A stretch of 64,000 nucleotides of DNA from a bacterium. GTDB taxonomy: Bacteria; Bdellovibrionota_C; UBA2361; RFPC01. The translations under genes were made by a program, and so were the position numbers. This document shows, piece after piece, positions 17,699 to 25,966 of the stretch (within the stretch, counting starts at the first letter, position 1; every line of letters begins with the position of its first letter). The stretch is from positions 1 to 64,000 of the forward strand of contig JAUIBK010000022.1 of the NCBI GenBank assembly GCA_030428205.1, given 5' to 3'. The notes under the pieces were generated by a model. It saw only the letters and a list, made by a program, of their open reading frames with translations. It was not told the DNA's origin and made no database searches.

Positions 17699-18322
17699 TT
17701 AGGCTAAATCACGGAGAGCTTGTTGAAGCTTCTTACGTGCGTAGTGCAACCTACTCATAACCGTTCCCTTTGAAACCCCAACGATCTCAGCAATTCGATC
17801 ATACCCAAGACCTTCAATCTCTCGGAGCACAATCACCGCTCGATGCTCTTCAGTGAGGCCTTGGAGGGCTTGCTCAATCTGACTCCCCTTCTCCTTTCTT
17901 AAGAAAGCATCTTGAGGAGATTCCTTTGAGCCTCCCAGGTATGACGTATCTAACTGCTCAGAATTCAAAATTTTTTCATCAAATTCTAGCGCATCACCAC
18001 CACGGCGGGTACGTTTGCGCTGCACATCAATAGCCATATTACACACAATTCTATATAACCATGTGTAAAAACTAGACTTTCCGTGGAAATCTTTGAGTTT
18101 CAGGTAGGCCTTTACGAAGGCTTCCTGCACGATATCTTCGGCGTCTTCGTGTCGCCGAACTATTTCAAACGCAATAGAAAACGCTCTCTGCTGGTACCTC
18201 TCAACCAACTCTCGGTAAGCCTCTCGGTCCCCCTTTTGTGCCTTGGCCACAAGCTCACGATCGCCCTCCTTGGAGGAGTCGTCACGAGAGACAGCTTGCA
18301 GATGAGAGCTTTTGGCAGTCAC
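17699..18322 (-). CDS. ECF (sigma-70 family) RNA polymerase sigma factor
   Basis: RpoE-type sigma factor, 207 residues, start GTG at 18322 with AGGA upstream. Region 2 covers about residues 35-105 (YRELVERYQQRAFSIAFEIV, DAEDIVQEAFVKAYLKL, FYTWLYRIVCNMAID). Region 4 covers about 150-205 (QGLTEEHRAVIVLREIEGL, ISRLHYAR-type end seen as TVMSRLHYARKKLQQAL). The adjacent membrane anti-sigma gene makes an envelope-stress role likely, but the target promoters are unknown. It lies 35 bases after polA on the same strand. Confidence 0.93.
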   Translation of the reverse strand: MTAKSSHLQAVSRDDSSKEGDRELVAKAQKGDREAYRELVERYQQRAFSIAFEIVRRHEDAEDIVQEAFVKAYLKLKDFHGKSSFYTWLYRIVCNMAIDVQRKRTRRGGDALEFDEKILNSEQLDTSYLGGSKESPQDAFLRKEKGSQIEQALQGLTEEHRAVIVLREIEGLGYDRIAEIVGVSKGTVMSRLHYARKKLQQALRDLA

Positions 18323-18357
18323 AAGATCCTTTTATAGTGGAGGGGCGCAGACTGTAT

Positions 18358-21135
18358 TCAGTGTGCCTCGTCCCAATTTGCTCCCCAAGAGATATCAACT
18401 CTGAGAGGAATAGTTAGCTCAACGACCTCTTCCATCTCTGTGCGAATCAGCTCAGCAGCTTCTTTAGCACGCTCTTGCTCACACTCAAAAACGAGTTCGT
18501 CATGTATTTGCATAAGCATTGAAAGTGGATATTGCAACTTAGAGCACTTTTCTTCGAGCCGTACCATAGCTAACTTTATGATATCAGCAGCACTTCCTTG
18601 GAGTGGGGCGTTGAGTGCGGCGCGTTGGACAAACCCTCTATCCCTACCACTCGAATCAATCTCACTTGGAAGACGCCGACGCCCGTAAAGTGTTCGTACC
18701 GGCTCATCTTGTTCAACAAGTTGTTCGAGATGATCAAAATACTCTCTCACCTTGGGATACCGTGCAAAGTACTGCTCGATATATTCGTTTGCCGTAAACA
18801 CAGGAATATCGAGCTGTTTCGCAAGTCGAAATCCGCTCATCCCGTACACAATGCCAAAGTTAATCGTTTTTCCAAGACGACGATCGGCCCGATCGACCTC
18901 TTCATTCTCAGCAAGCGAGAGAAGCTCGCGGGCTGTCTTAGAATGAATATCCTCGTCGTGAAGAAAAGCACTCTGAAGGTTCTCGTCCCCACTTAAGTGG
19001 GCAAGTAAGCGAAGTTCTATCTGAGAGTAATCAGCAGAGAGGAGCACGTGCTCAGGTTGAGCAATAAAAGCTTTTCGAACCTTCCTTCCCTCTTCTGTTT
19101 GAATTGGAATATTTTGTAAGTTTGGATGCGAGCTAGACAATCTGCCTGTAGCAGTGACTGTTTGATTGTATCGTGTGTGAAGTCTTCCAGTGACTGAAGA
19201 CACCTGATTTGGCAGCGCATCAACGTACGTTCCACGGAGTTTACTCATGGAGCGATGCGCGAGGATAAGATTTGGCACCTCGTAATTATCTCGCAGCCGT
19301 TCGAGTACTGATTGGTTAGTCGAGTACCCGGTTTTTGTTTTCTTAATTCCCTTGGTGGGAATACCAAGTTTTTCAAAAAGAACTTCAGAGAGTTGCTTTG
19401 GAGATTGAACATTAAACTCACAACCAGCAATCTCGTAGATCTCTTTTTGAGCTTTCTCCATACGCACGCTTAAGTCTTTTGACATCTCTTCGAGAAATGG
19501 CACATCAAGACAGACCCCTCGCCGCTCCATATGGGCAAGCACTGAGACAAGCGGCATCTCAATAGCTGAGAAAACTTCTGTAAGCTCAGCCTCTTCTATG
19601 AGCGGAGCAAGCTTGTTCTTGAGCAGCCAAGTAACGTGGGCATCTTCACACGCATACGTTACTGCCTGATCAAGCGCTACGTGACCAAAGTGCTCAACGT
19701 CTCCAGCCACATCATCGAACTCAATCATACGGTGTCCGAGGTGTTCTTTTGCAAGAGCACTCAACCCGTATCCTCCCTTATCAGGGTGAAGGAGGTAGGC
19801 AGCGATCATCGTATCAAACGCTACACCACCAACGGTAATACCGTTCGTGAGGCACACCGCTGTATCAAACTTGAGATTTTGCCCAATTTTTTTCACGGCT
19901 ACATCAGCAAAGTGAGCACCGCACCGCTCTTTGAACTGCTTCAGGCTTATCTGATCCTCTACTTCCGTGTGAGCCACAGGTACGTAGTAGGCTTGCGAAT
20001 CGGACCAGCAGAGGGCAATTCCTACAATTTGAGCTTCGAGCACATCGAGTGAGGTTGTTTCAAGGTCAAAACAGAATTCTTTTTGTGCTAAGAATGAGGC
20101 GCAAAACTCATCAAAGTTTGCTTGGGTAACTGGTGTATAGGTAGCTTCCTCTCGAAGAGGCGCAGAACGAGGTGTGGTTGGTTTAAAATCTTTAAGAATT
20201 GAATGAAAATCAAACCGCTCCATGATTTCATGGAGCGAATCCATATCAGGCTCTGTACGCTTAAGTGCGCAATATAAAGCGTCCTGATTGAGTTCAGCTG
20301 CTCGCACTTCCTCTTGCCCAACTTCTAATAAAACCGGAACATCTTTGCGTATTTCTACCAACTGTCTACTTAGACGTACGATCTCAGGCTCTAATTCAAT
20401 CCTTTCTGATAACTTTTTTCTGCCGCGAATAGCTTTTTCTTCAGCGATAGCCTCTGCGGACTGGAGGATCGTCTCAACGTCGCCAAACAACTCGATAAGT
20501 TTCGCAGCTGTTTTTGGGCCTGCTCCTTTGAGGCCAGGGATATTATCTGAGCTATCACCAGCGAGCGCGAGGTACTCAACGACCTTTTCAGGTGGAACAC
20601 CAAATTTCTCAACAACTTCTTTGGGGCCATACGTTTTATCGCGCATCGTGTCCCACATAGAAGTGTTCTCTGTTACAAGTTGCATCAGATCTTTATCTGC
20701 AGAGACGATCACGGTCTCAAGCCCTGCGTCTTCACAAAGGTGTTGCAGTGTGCCAATGATGTCATCTGCTTCAAATCCAGGCTCTTCAAGGAGGGTAAGA
20801 CCGAGAGCTTTTGAGATCTCACGGAAAAAAGGCATCTGTTTTTTAAGATCTTCCGGGCACTCATCACGGTTGGCTTTATACTCTGGATACAGTTCGGTAC
20901 GAAAAGTTTCGCGGCCTGCGTCAAAGACCATCACGGCATGCTCAGAGTCGACGTCTTCAAGAAGCTTGAGCAACATGCGGGTAAACCCATAGAGCGCGTT
21001 GGTTGGGAATCCTTCTTTATTGGTGAAATTTGGTGGGGTGGCGTAGTAGGCACGGAAGATATATCCCGAGCCATCAACAAGATAGATTGGTTTTTTTGGT
21101 TCAGTCATTGGTTGTGCAGATTGTAAGGCAGTCAT
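18358..21135 (-). CDS. polA: DNA polymerase I
   Basis: Repair and Okazaki-fragment polymerase with all three domains in 925 residues. The 5'-nuclease occupies about 14-300 (IYLVDGSGYIFRAYYATPP, GFEADDIIGTL, LAGDSSDNIPGLKGAGPKTA). The 3'-5' exonuclease occupies about 330-510 and keeps the metal motif FDLETTSLD, so proofreading is likely active. The polymerase domain runs from about 540, with SSSHPNLQNIPI, LLSADYSQIELRLLAHLSGD, RRLGKTINFGIVYGMS and MQIHDELVFE. The start is ATG at 21135; an internal ATG at 21108 (MTEPKKPIYLVDGSG) is equally possible, as neither has a good ribosome-binding site. Confidence 0.98.
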   Translation of the reverse strand: MTALQSAQPMTEPKKPIYLVDGSGYIFRAYYATPPNFTNKEGFPTNALYGFTRMLLKLLEDVDSEHAVMVFDAGRETFRTELYPEYKANRDECPEDLKKQMPFFREISKALGLTLLEEPGFEADDIIGTLQHLCEDAGLETVIVSADKDLMQLVTENTSMWDTMRDKTYGPKEVVEKFGVPPEKVVEYLALAGDSSDNIPGLKGAGPKTAAKLIELFGDVETILQSAEAIAEEKAIRGRKKLSERIELEPEIVRLSRQLVEIRKDVPVLLEVGQEEVRAAELNQDALYCALKRTEPDMDSLHEIMERFDFHSILKDFKPTTPRSAPLREEATYTPVTQANFDEFCASFLAQKEFCFDLETTSLDVLEAQIVGIALCWSDSQAYYVPVAHTEVEDQISLKQFKERCGAHFADVAVKKIGQNLKFDTAVCLTNGITVGGVAFDTMIAAYLLHPDKGGYGLSALAKEHLGHRMIEFDDVAGDVEHFGHVALDQAVTYACEDAHVTWLLKNKLAPLIEEAELTEVFSAIEMPLVSVLAHMERRGVCLDVPFLEEMSKDLSVRMEKAQKEIYEIAGCEFNVQSPKQLSEVLFEKLGIPTKGIKKTKTGYSTNQSVLERLRDNYEVPNLILAHRSMSKLRGTYVDALPNQVSSVTGRLHTRYNQTVTATGRLSSSHPNLQNIPIQTEEGRKVRKAFIAQPEHVLLSADYSQIELRLLAHLSGDENLQSAFLHDEDIHSKTARELLSLAENEEVDRADRRLGKTINFGIVYGMSGFRLAKQLDIPVFTANEYIEQYFARYPKVREYFDHLEQLVEQDEPVRTLYGRRRLPSEIDSSGRDRGFVQRAALNAPLQGSAADIIKLAMVRLEEKCSKLQYPLSMLMQIHDELVFECEQERAKEAAELIRTEMEEVVELTIPLRVDISWGANWDEAH

Positions 21136-21453
21136 GTGGAGATGAGAACATAAGGAAGGAATAAAATCGACTGATTCAGCTAAGTTCCATTACAGAAGAC
21201 ATTCTTACTATTGGCGATGTGAGAATAACTTGCTGGATATATTTAAGGTTTACTAAGATTATGCATGGAGATTCCTTGAGTAAATGGACTGAGGTAATCG
21301 TACATACATGACCTAGCACCCCACTGGGATAATCAGCACCTGACTCTATGCCCTCTCGATCTATCTCCAGGCAGCTGAAGTACAGGATGCTGAACATTTT
21401 CATTCTGAATTTAATACTTACATTAGAGCTGCTGAGCTTGATAGAATGTTTCT
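21136..21453. other. Divergent polA/GNAT intergenic region
   Basis: About 320 bases between divergent genes. I see no convincing coding region, RNA or hairpin; it should contain the polA promoter on the minus strand. Confidence 0.35.
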
Positions 21454-22062
21454 ATGGACTGTTTCGACCATCGACACAATCAAAAAACTCCCGAACGAGA
21501 AATCACGACTCGTCGGGCAACCCCGAACGATGCAGAAGGTATTGCCCTCGTTGCTCAGTCACTACAAATCGGTGATGACCGTCCACCTGAGGCTGGGGAC
21601 ACTGGCTTTCTTTTATGGGCTCAAGATCCCGCGACGTATGCTGCTCGCATTGAAGCATCAGATCACTTTGTTGTGGCAGAAGAAGGTTCCCAAATCGTTG
21701 GATTCATCATGGCCTATCCATTACGAACGCTACTCTCACTCTCTGAGAGTATGGGATATGAGGATAAAGTCTTAACTCTCTTTGACCAAAGATATGATCC
21801 CTCTCTCATTTATCCCGATCAAATTGGGGTGCTCCCTTCATTCAAGAGAAGAGGAATCGGAGGTTTAATGGACGCCAAACTACAGTCGTTTACACCTGGT
21901 GTCGGGTACGCAACAGTTATTGGACATGCTCCAATTCGGAACCTAGCCTCAATCGGCTATTTTACTAGTAGAGGATTTGAATTTGTCGAGGAAGTTCAGC
22001 AAGACGATTGGACCCTGGGATTGTATGAACGCAATATTACACAAAAGTCCGACGGAGCTTAG
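21454..22062 (+). CDS. GNAT-family N-acetyltransferase
   Basis: 202 residues with a GNAT fold. The N-terminal ITTRRATPNDAEGIALVAQSL is the usual beta1-alpha1 segment. HFVVAEEGSQIVGFIMAYPL near 90-110 is beta3-beta4. The acetyl-CoA pyrophosphate-binding motif A is IGVLPSFKRRGIGGLMDAKL near 130-148 (R/Q-x-x-G-x-G/A type RRGIGG). A C-terminal IRNLASIGYFTSRGFEFVEE matches motif B. Substrate not predictable. No ribosome-binding site is evident before the ATG, and its stop is three bases from the convergent membrane-protein gene. Confidence 0.85.
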   Translation: MDCFDHRHNQKTPEREITTRRATPNDAEGIALVAQSLQIGDDRPPEAGDTGFLLWAQDPATYAARIEASDHFVVAEEGSQIVGFIMAYPLRTLLSLSESMGYEDKVLTLFDQRYDPSLIYPDQIGVLPSFKRRGIGGLMDAKLQSFTPGVGYATVIGHAPIRNLASIGYFTSRGFEFVEEVQQDDWTLGLYERNITQKSDGA

Positions 22063-22065
22063 CAC

Positions 22066-22560
22066 CTAGGCACCATGCAAAATAAAGAAACACCAAGGAA
22101 GAACAGCTACAGAAAAGAAAATTCCAGAAAGAAATCCTAGAACAGGACGGAGCCATCTTCTTGTTGTCGCTTGAAATGTAAGCCAAGCGATCATGGCAAT
22201 AGCGAACATCTTTGTGAGAAAAAGTACCCAAGCAACTGAACCACTACGATGCATCATCTCACGAAGCATGGTGTTTCCTTCCATCTGTACACCGAAGATA
22301 TTAAGCCCTGAGTAAGTAAGAAGACCATCAGCTATCTGAAGAAGTATAAGCGAGAAACCGAGGAGAAGCGCTTTTCGAGACACAGAGAGTCTTCCCATAC
22401 GGATATGAACCGTTGGTTTTCGTACTCTGCCGTGCTGCACATAGGTGTGGTGAACGTACGCACCGAGGTCTATCTTACCTGAGTCAGGACAACGCTTGAT
22501 GATTCTTACATCATCTTCTTGCGCCTCGTCGAATGTTTGTAGTGCTGTTGCCGCTGCCAT
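22066..22560 (-). CDS. DUF5658-like membrane protein
   Basis: 164 residues with three hydrophobic segments at about 68-92 (LLGFSLILLQIADGLLTYSG), 110-133 (VAWVLFLTKMFAIAMIAWLT) and 138-162. The QIADGLLTYSGL ... EGNTMLREMM pattern matches DUF5658-type proteins (Q..D..TT...G ... EGNP). The N-terminal 60 residues are soluble, with acidic and basic patches. A GAGGTAGG ribosome-binding site precedes the ATG. Function unknown. Confidence 0.6.
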   Translation of the reverse strand: MAAATALQTFDEAQEDDVRIIKRCPDSGKIDLGAYVHHTYVQHGRVRKPTVHIRMGRLSVSRKALLLGFSLILLQIADGLLTYSGLNIFGVQMEGNTMLREMMHRSGSVAWVLFLTKMFAIAMIAWLTFQATTRRWLRPVLGFLSGIFFSVAVLPWCFFILHGA

Positions 22561-22740
22561 GGATACCTACCTCAAAATCGTCCTCTCTCGTGATGAAGAG
22601 AGCACATTACATGCCATCACCGCCTTCAAGGCGGGAACTCATAGGTGACCAAGAAAGAGGCGGGATAACTATCTAGAATTAATTGAAAAATTAAATCTGT
22701 AACAGAAAGCTCAAGGAATCGACTGTCGGTTCTATAAGAG

Positions 22741-22805
22741 GCAAGGTAGCTTGTACTTCTAACCTTGCAAAGCTCGTGTTTCGGGAATCTACGAGATTTT
22801 CGTAG
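22741..22805 (+). promoter_or_regulatory. Two leader hairpins upstream of the bufferin-like gene
   Basis: A 7-bp stem gcaaggt/accttgc (22741-22747 with 22762-22768) and a 6-bp stem ctacga/tcgtag (22789-22794 with 22800-22805, 5-nt loop) occur just before the GGAGG ribosome-binding site at about 22825. They could be a structured 5' leader controlling the metal-binding precursor gene. No known riboswitch class is recognised. Confidence 0.35.
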
Positions 22806-22833
22806 CACGAATATGAACCCTTTTGGAGGACGA

Positions 22834-23211
22834 ATGAAAACACAAAAACTTGCAAAGCTTACGGTTGCATCACTGCTTGCTGGAATACTCTCTCTGCTGA
22901 CTGCCAGCAATGCGTTTGCATCCCAGCATATCGATTTTTCTGTTCTCAGCGATGGTGCACAACAACTCGCTGAGCTCACCGTTGATACAACGAATCCTGA
23001 ATACTTCGCGTGTGGCGAAGGAAAATGTGGGGAAGGAAAGTGCGGCGACGGTAGTGATGAAACCGAGGAAGAAGCTGCTGGTGACGAAAAATGTGGGGAA
23101 GGAAAATGTGGTGACGGCGACGATAAAAAATGCGGCGGCGATGACAGCCATGAAAATGACAAAGACGGCGAAGGCCACAAATGTGGTGAAGGAAAGTGTG
23201 GTGATGAATAG
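22834..23211 (+). CDS. Bufferin-like (HvfA/BufA-type) exported EGKCG-repeat precursor
   Basis: 125 residues from the ATG at 22834, chosen because GGAGG lies four bases upstream and a signal peptide starts there (KTQKLAKLTVASLLAGILSL ... ASNAFA). The mature part carries four EGKCG motifs in Gly/Asp/Glu/Lys-rich sequence and eight cysteines. It ends with HKCGEGKCGDE. Such EGKCG proteins are known as RiPP precursors (bufferins, HvfA) in which cysteines are modified by MNIO (DUF692) enzymes and which bind copper or related metals in the periplasm. The DoxX gene downstream fits that operon type. No DUF692 or DUF2063 partner gene is present here, which is odd. The opposite-strand Pro/Ser/His frame is a shadow. 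Confidence 0.85.
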   Translation: MKTQKLAKLTVASLLAGILSLLTASNAFASQHIDFSVLSDGAQQLAELTVDTTNPEYFACGEGKCGEGKCGDGSDETEEEAAGDEKCGEGKCGDGDDKKCGGDDSHENDKDGEGHKCGEGKCGDE

Positions 23212-23232
23212 TTAAGACCTCCCCTTTTCAAG

Positions 23233-23258
23233 GTGCGAGTTAGAGCTCTGACTCGCAC
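23233..23258. promoter_or_regulatory. 26-bp near-perfect palindrome between bufferin-like and DoxX genes
   Basis: GTGCGAGT (23233-23240) pairs with ACTCGCAC (23251-23258). The loop TAGAGCTCTG itself contains the palindrome AGAGCTCT, so 24 of 26 positions are self-complementary. A pyrimidine-rich tract follows. It may be a partial terminator that lowers DoxX expression relative to the precursor, or a repressor operator. Confidence 0.5.
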
Positions 23259-23313
23259 TCCTTATCTTTCCATCAATTTTTTCTCAACAGTTTCTTCTTA
23301 CAATGGTGCGGCT

Positions 23314-23922
23314 ATGTTCGTAAATCTAATGCGCTGGGCGCAACAAAAGCTTGAACTCTCTTATCCCCTTATTTTCCTCGCCCCACTCCTGCTTCGGGCA
23401 TACTTGGCACCACTTTTCTGGACAACGGGGATGACCAAACTCAACTCATTTGAAAGTACGGTAGCCTGGTTCGGAAACCCTGATTGGGGGCTTGGGCTCC
23501 CCTTTCCTGAGTTAAATGCTGCTCTCGCCGTAGGAGCCGAAGTAGGTGGCGCTATCTTGCTCGTGCTCGGACTCGCTACGAGGTGGGCATGCATCCCGCT
23601 AATGTTCACGATGGTTGTGGCAGCTCTCACCGTGCACCTGAAAAACGGATGGCAGTTTATTCATGATGCTAATAGTGCTTTTCCAGTCGAGCATATCGGA
23701 GAAGTTGCCGAGAGACTCTCACGCGCAAAATCAATTCTAAAAGAGCACGGAAACTACTCGTGGCTTACCGAATACGGAAACTTTGTTATCTCAAATAATG
23801 GCATAGAGCTCGTTGTTAGTTATTTTATAATGCTCTTAGCGCTCTTCTTTTTAGGGGGAGGAGCTTACGTAAGTGCTGATTACTGGATTGCTAAGAAGTT
23901 TAAGAAACCAAAGGAAGCTTGA
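23314..23922 (+). CDS. DoxX family membrane protein
   Basis: 202 residues from the ATG at 23314; a longer in-frame start at 23233 would run through the palindrome and is less likely. DoxX features are the N-terminal segment PLLLRAYLAPLFWTTGMTKL, the FPELNAALAVGAEVGGAILLVLGL helix and LMFTMVVAALTVHL, plus a last helix IELVVSYFIMLLALFFLGGG. There are four or five membrane spans. DoxX proteins are often the last member of bufferin/Hvf operons, consistent with the EGKCG gene 102 bases upstream. Its 3' end overlaps the convergent zinc-finger gene by 23 bases. Confidence 0.88.
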   Translation: MFVNLMRWAQQKLELSYPLIFLAPLLLRAYLAPLFWTTGMTKLNSFESTVAWFGNPDWGLGLPFPELNAALAVGAEVGGAILLVLGLATRWACIPLMFTMVVAALTVHLKNGWQFIHDANSAFPVEHIGEVAERLSRAKSILKEHGNYSWLTEYGNFVISNNGIELVVSYFIMLLALFFLGGGAYVSADYWIAKKFKKPKEA

Positions 23923-24202
23923 GACCTAACTCTTTGTTAAGTGCTGAACGAAGCCTGTTTTTTGCACCAAGAGACATCTGAGGTTGCTCTTTGCCAATCT
24001 CTCCTGCGATGGTGATCACCTCACGGTAGAGCTCTTCATTCTCGCGACAATACTCGCAACAATCGATATGAGCGCTCAGACGTTCGTCCAGCGAGGGAGC
24101 CAGACTCCCTTCAACATAGTCATCTAAAAGTGCATCTACATCGTGGCAACTAATCACAGGCTTTTCAAAAATTCGTAGTTCATCTTGAGACATCTGGGTC
24201 AT
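23900..24202 (-). CDS. Zinc-finger (zf-HC2) anti-sigma-like protein
   Basis: 100 residues. Residues about 18-50 carry a zf-HC2 module: CHDVDALLDDYVEGSLAP then RLSAHIDCCEYC, giving His with Cys at +4 and +7 (HxxxCxxC). Such modules bind zinc and hold ECF sigma factors. No membrane segment follows, so it would be a soluble, possibly redox- or metal-responsive regulator. No sigma gene is adjacent; the nearest is the ECF gene at 17699-18322. It overlaps the DoxX 3' end. Confidence 0.7.
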   Translation of the reverse strand: MTQMSQDELRIFEKPVISCHDVDALLDDYVEGSLAPSLDERLSAHIDCCEYCRENEELYREVITIAGEIGKEQPQMSLGAKNRLRSALNKELGLKLPLVS

Positions 24203-24706
24203 GGGTGACGCTTCCTTTGTAAGGCTTATATGTTCGTGATCAAAACCCCTTGCTCCCTAACGGCCACAACCTCAAACCCCCTCGACACTCTTTACTTCTT
24301 TAGAGAAAGGACGTGTCTTTCGGGTCTCTGTCTTATTTGATTCAACGGGGGGAAAATGGATGCAGAAATGTGACAATTATTTTACATTTCTGGGACATTT
24401 GATGTAACTCAATAAAAATACAGTCTTTTTCTTGTTATCACTCAGCCGTCTCTATGATTGTACCTCCTGCACAGTAGGTGTCAGGGTTTGTTCGTTGTCG
24501 AGAGCCCCGACGGGGCGAAGCTCCTCACACGACGCGAGCTATCACAGCGTCATAGACGAGTGGAGACGTATGTAGGTACATCAAGCACGAAAAAATCCTC
24601 CTGAAGAAGCCCTCTGCATAGCTTTTCTGTAAGAAAAGCGGCAAGCACAGGGTCACGAAGAACCCCACGGGCGGTTGGAGCGAAACAACGGGCAAGGGCT
24701 GAGCGC
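24203..24706. other. Non-coding stretch, about 500 bases
   Basis: The part next to 24202 should hold the promoter of the zinc-finger gene. A GC-rich 5-bp hairpin gcccc-gac-ggggc lies at 24504-24516. A 73-codon minus-strand frame at 24550-24771 overlaps the STAS gene and has no support. Nothing else recognised. Confidence 0.35.
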
Positions 24707-25450
24707 TTACTTGGTCTTGCCGCTTGAGAACCAGTACCCACCGATATCAACGAGATCAAGCAGCCGAACAAGCGCTTTAGATTGCGCTTGCGTCAAGGAA
24801 TCCTTTTTGAGCCAAGAAAGAAAAAGCACTGCTCCTTGGTCATGAAGACGGGAGATGTGATAGATGATAGCCCCAAGCAGCTCAACAGGAAGAGACTTCA
24901 CGGCAGAAAAGTCGACAATCCAGTTGAGGTTACCTTTGACCTTCTCAGCGACATCATCAAGCACATAGGTCACACTCTCTAAGTGCGCAGACGATTCGAT
25001 TCGGGGAAGAAGGATTACAATATGCTGCTCAAGCTTTGCATATACAACTCCAGAAGGCTCGAAATGAAGCGATGAGCTTCTTAATGTCTGCTCAGCACTC
25101 TCGACAGAAGTGATCATATCAGAAGAATCGGTAGAGCTCCGTACTCCCATTGCAGTAGCAATGATCCGAAACCGTAGCTCTTCACAGCCACGTTTAAGGA
25201 AATTTTGCTCCTCTGGGGTAAGTGAAGATTCCGTTTGATTTTTGTTTACAAGATCGTGAAGCTGGCCGCAGATTGCTCCTATGAAAGAGTCGTTATGCAG
25301 GAGGGAGAGGGAGTTACAAGCTTTTAAGCTCTCAGAGAGATCTCCTTGGGAGTCTTCAGACGTGAGCCTAAATAACGCTTGGCAAATTTGCTCAAACTCA
25401 CTTTGCAGGAGACTTTCTTGAAGTGTGACCATAAGTGAAACCAGATACAT
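24707..25450 (-). CDS. STAS-like domain protein
   Basis: 247 residues. The C-terminal 100 residues look like a STAS (anti-sigma-antagonist) fold. VVYAKLEQHIVILLPRIES is followed by LNWIVDFSAVKSLPVELLGAIIYHISRL, where the usual phosphorylatable Ser/Thr after SS/SAG is not evident, then GAVLFLSWLKKD and ALVRLLDLVDI. Residues 1-130 are helical and acidic and unrecognised. ATG 25450 or ATG 25432 could be the start; neither has a clear ribosome-binding site. The role is probably protein-protein regulation. Confidence 0.55.
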   Translation of the reverse strand: MYLVSLMVTLQESLLQSEFEQICQALFRLTSEDSQGDLSESLKACNSLSLLHNDSFIGAICGQLHDLVNKNQTESSLTPEEQNFLKRGCEELRFRIIATAMGVRSSTDSSDMITSVESAEQTLRSSSLHFEPSGVVYAKLEQHIVILLPRIESSAHLESVTYVLDDVAEKVKGNLNWIVDFSAVKSLPVELLGAIIYHISRLHDQGAVLFLSWLKKDSLTQAQSKALVRLLDLVDIGGYWFSSGKTK

Positions 25451-25792
25451 GCAACTAAGATATAAATATATCTCAGTTACAGAGAGACGCTAGACCTCAA
25501 TAACAACTCAGCCTTTGCCAACGACCCCATCCCGGCACGACCCAACATATAGAAATATACTTGAGTGAACAGCTAAACTATAGATAATTCTAAACCCTCT
25601 AGGTTCTAGTTTATCAAATAGTCAGAGAATTATGGGAATGTGAGGAGCACTTTCACTCTTTTTGAGGAAAAAATCAGGGTTTTTTCCGCTCAAACAGAAT
25701 TCAATTTTCGACGAAAAGGAATACGTAGGGGTTACCACTACAAACGTCTGGAGAATTTTGGTACTAAAGAGTCAGAAGAAATAAGATCATTG
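25451..25792. other. Non-coding stretch between STAS and ribbon-helix-helix genes
   Basis: About 340 AT-rich bases. An 8-bp inverted repeat ataattct/agaattat (25584-25591 and 25626-25633) brackets a smaller one, about 160 bases before the downstream start. It may be an operator for the DNA-binding protein encoded next. No RNA gene seen. Confidence 0.35.
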
Positions 25793-25966
25793 ATGAAGCG
25801 CAGACGAACAGAACCAACACCCTCTAAGACTAAAGGCCGTATGATTCACATCCGGTTGACGGACTCTGCACACAAAGACTTACGTGTACGTGTTGCCGAA
25901 AAAGATACAACCATCCAAGAGTGGGTTGAAAAACTGATCGAGAAAGCGCTTAAGGGAAAAACCTAA
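25793..25966 (+). CDS. Ribbon-helix-helix (CopG/Arc-like) small DNA-binding protein
   Basis: 57 residues from the ATG at 25793; a GTG at 25640 would add 51 residues without homology. The core is MIHIRLTDSAHKDLRVRVAE followed by DTTIQEWVEKLIEKALKG: a beta-strand with alternating exposed residues, then two helices, as in Arc/CopG/HicB repressors. The N-terminus KRRRTEPTPSKTKG is a flexible basic arm. No toxin gene is adjacent, so it is not obviously an antitoxin. Its stop overlaps the convergent response regulator stop by four bases. Confidence 0.65.
   Translation: MKRRRTEPTPSKTKGRMIHIRLTDSAHKDLRVRVAEKDTTIQEWVEKLIEKALKGKT

Noticed and set aside
22626..23258. 210-codon minus-strand frame rich in Ser, Pro, His and Phe
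   Set aside because: It is the reverse of the EGKCG-repeat gene; the repeats on the other strand create the Pro-His pattern, and the plus-strand gene has a signal peptide and ribosome-binding site.
24550..24771. 73-codon minus-strand frame overlapping the STAS gene 3' end
   Set aside because: Overlaps by 65 bases in another frame, no ribosome-binding site, and Ala/Arg-rich composition typical of chance frames.
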